The notes under the pieces are model-generated. The model ran no database searches, was not told the DNA's origin, and saw nothing but the letters and a program-made list of their open reading frames with translations. The translations under genes and the position numbers were made by a program. DNA of 7,108 nt from Rhodoferax sp. (GTDB lineage Bacteria > Pseudomonadota > Gammaproteobacteria > Burkholderiales > Burkholderiaceae_C): the NCBI GenBank assembly GCA_020048255.1, contig JAIFMR010000011.1, positions 1 to 7,108 of the forward strand. Direction: 5' to 3'. Numbering within the stretch: the first letter of the stretch is position 1; each line of letters starts with the position of its first letter. Positions 6,103 through 7,108 of the stretch are shown piece by piece.

Positions 6103-6148
6103 TTCATCACCTTAATCGCCTTCATTCTTCAACCAAGGGTCTTCAGTC

Positions 6149-6577
6149 GTGTTCCAAGGCGCTTCCTCATTGAGTCTGGATGTAAAAGGTCGCATGTCGA
6201 TGCCGACCCGGCATCGTGACGTGTTGATGGCCAGCGCCAATGGGCAACTCACCATCACCAAACACCCGCACGGATGCTTGATGGTGTTTGCCCGGCCTGA
6301 GTGGGAGCTGTTTCGCGAGCGAATCAACACCTTGCCGATGTCCGCGCAGTGGTGGAAGCGGATCTTTCTGGGCAATGCAATGGATGTCGAACTTGATGGC
6401 ACTGGCCGCATCCTGGTATCGCCCGAGCTGCGTGCGGCAGCGGGCATCACCAAAGATGCTGTGCTGTTGGGCATGGGCAACTATTTCGAGCTGTGGGACC
6501 AAGCCACTTACAACGCCCAGGAAGCGCAGGCCATGCAGGGTGAGATGCCCGATGTCCTCAGGGATTTCTCTTTCTGA
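6149..6577 (+). CDS. mraZ: Transcriptional regulator / division-cluster protein MraZ
   Basis: The protein is 142 residues, usual for the family, and starts at GTG 6149 with AAGGG at 6135-6139 (9-nt spacing). The start is chosen because the protein then begins MFQGASSLSLD, as betaproteobacterial MraZ does. Two AbrB-like swapped-hairpin halves are visible, each with the DxxxR DNA-contact motif: D11-R15 (LDVKGRMSMPTRHR) and D83-R87 (LDGTGRILVSPELR). MraZ forms ring oligomers that bind tandem repeats in its own promoter and regulate the dcw cluster and, in E. coli, other genes. Matching repeats lie just upstream. rsmH starts 8 nt after the stop, so the two are an operon. Confidence 0.97.
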   Translation: MFQGASSLSLDVKGRMSMPTRHRDVLMASANGQLTITKHPHGCLMVFARPEWELFRERINTLPMSAQWWKRIFLGNAMDVELDGTGRILVSPELRAAAGITKDAVLLGMGNYFELWDQATYNAQEAQAMQGEMPDVLRDFSF

Positions 6578-6585
6578 GGCTGGCG

Positions 6586-7108
6586 GTGGCACATTCATGG
6601 ACTCACACCACCGTGATGTTGGATGAAGCGGTCGACGCTTTGCTTGGCAATTCGTCAGACAAGACGCTTGGCCCGCCGGCGCCGGTTTATGTGGATGCCA
6701 CCTTTGGGCGGGGTGGCCACAGCCGCCTGATTCTGTCAAAAATCTCTGCGGCCTCGCATTTGATTGCTTTTGACAAAGATCCCGACGCGCTGGCCGAGGC
6801 GTCCGCCATCGGCGACCCGCGATTTTCGATCCGGCACCAGGGTTTTTGCCATCTGGGGGATTTGCCCGAGGCCAGTGTTGCCGGCATATTGCTCGACTTG
6901 GGCATCAGTTCACCCCAGGTGGACAACCCGGCTCGGGGGTTCAGCTTCAGATCTGATGGTCCGCTTGATATGCGCATGGACACCACGCGCGGTATCAGCG
7001 TGGCGCAGTGGTTGGCGGATGCGGATGTGGCACAAATAACGGAGGTCATACGTGAATATGGTGAAGAACGGTTTGCTAGCCCCATTGCAAAGGCGATTGT
7101 TGCGCGCC
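6586..7108 (+). CDS. rsmH: 16S rRNA (cytosine(1402)-N(4))-methyltransferase RsmH (MraW), 3' end outside window
   Basis: RsmH uses S-adenosylmethionine to methylate N4 of C1402 in the 16S rRNA decoding centre; RsmI adds the 2'-O-methyl group. The frame is open to the window end, giving 174 codons of a protein usually a little over 300 residues. I choose GTG 6586 (reads MAHSWTHTTVMLDEAV), with GAGG at 6576-6579 and 6-nt spacing; the ribosome-binding site overlaps the mraZ TGA. The SAM-binding motif DATFGRGGHSR is at residues 37-47, FDKDP at 62-66, and the conserved block ILLDLGISSPQVDNPARGFSF at 101-121 is followed by GPLDMRMD. The REYGEERFA stretch near the edge is also typical. In dcw clusters ftsL and ftsI normally follow. 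Confidence 0.96.
   Translation, partial: MAHSWTHTTVMLDEAVDALLGNSSDKTLGPPAPVYVDATFGRGGHSRLILSKISAASHLIAFDKDPDALAEASAIGDPRFSIRHQGFCHLGDLPEASVAGILLDLGISSPQVDNPARGFSFRSDGPLDMRMDTTRGISVAQWLADADVAQITEVIREYGEERFASPIAKAIVAR

Larger units (their letters stand above)
5864..6148 (+). other. AT-rich intergenic region between hslU and the mraZ-led dcw cluster
   Basis: These 285 bp contain no credible gene. Base composition turns clearly AT-rich from about 5930 to 6130, unlike the GC-rich flanks. It holds weak hairpins after hslU, a possible promoter near 6040-6067, the periodic GTG repeat block at 6063-6102 and an overlapping imperfect palindrome at 6088-6111. A short frame from 6025 to 6219 runs through the promoter region into mraZ and is not credible. 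Confidence 0.7.

Noticed and set aside
6025..6219. 64-codon plus-strand frame upstream of mraZ
   Set aside because: It runs through the putative promoter and GTG repeat block and into mraZ in a different frame, with no ribosome-binding site or similarity.
6167..6739. 190-codon minus-strand frame opposite mraZ and rsmH
   Set aside because: It overlaps two certain core genes and has no family resemblance; GC-rich genes commonly give such antisense frames.
1..7108. CRISPR array, tRNA/rRNA genes, insertion sequences or phage genes
   Set aside because: No regularly spaced repeats of suitable length, no tRNA-like cloverleaf, no transposase or integrase motifs; every gene fits a conserved chromosomal core order.

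Overview
The window comes from a betaproteobacterium, most likely Burkholderiales and of Comamonadaceae type (Rhodoferax/Polaromonas-like). The basis is recalled family resemblance: the DksA has the betaproteobacterial Cys-Thr-Ser-Ala form of the zinc site, HslV starts with a short MDQYHG leader, and MraZ and RsmH have the N-termini usual for this order. No database search was possible. All genes read on the + strand.

Layout: (1) a 5'-truncated COG0523/CobW-family GTPase with a long His-rich metal-binding loop (1-1019); (2) a gap of about 190 bp whose only reading through is a doubtful N-terminal extension of the next gene; (3) dksA, encoding the RNA polymerase secondary-channel regulator, with a long Lys/Ala/Pro-rich N-terminal tail and only one of the four classical zinc cysteines (1210-2169); (4) a poorly characterised protein of about 554 residues with a charged N-terminus, a helical-repeat-like middle and one or two C-terminal STAS-like domains (2212-3876); (5) hslV and hslU, the ATP-dependent HslVU protease (3894-4526 and 4532-5863); (6) an AT-rich intergenic region of 285 bp carrying a four-copy, 10-bp-period GTG repeat that looks like the MraZ operator; (7) mraZ (6149-6577) and the 5' part of rsmH (6586 to the window end), the start of the dcw cell-division and cell-wall cluster.

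Functionally there are two blocks. The first is stress and protein homeostasis: metal allocation by the COG0523 GTPase, the stringent-response partner DksA, the STAS protein and the HslVU protease, with short gaps from dksA to hslU that suggest co-transcription or read-through. The second is the autoregulated head of the dcw cluster: MraZ would bind its own promoter repeats, and RsmH methylates 16S rRNA.

I do not see an undescribed defence, mobile or CRISPR-like system; this is conserved core genome. The points most worth a second look are the DksA tail and lost zinc ligands, the STAS protein, the extended HslV C-terminus, and the periodic operator upstream of mraZ.
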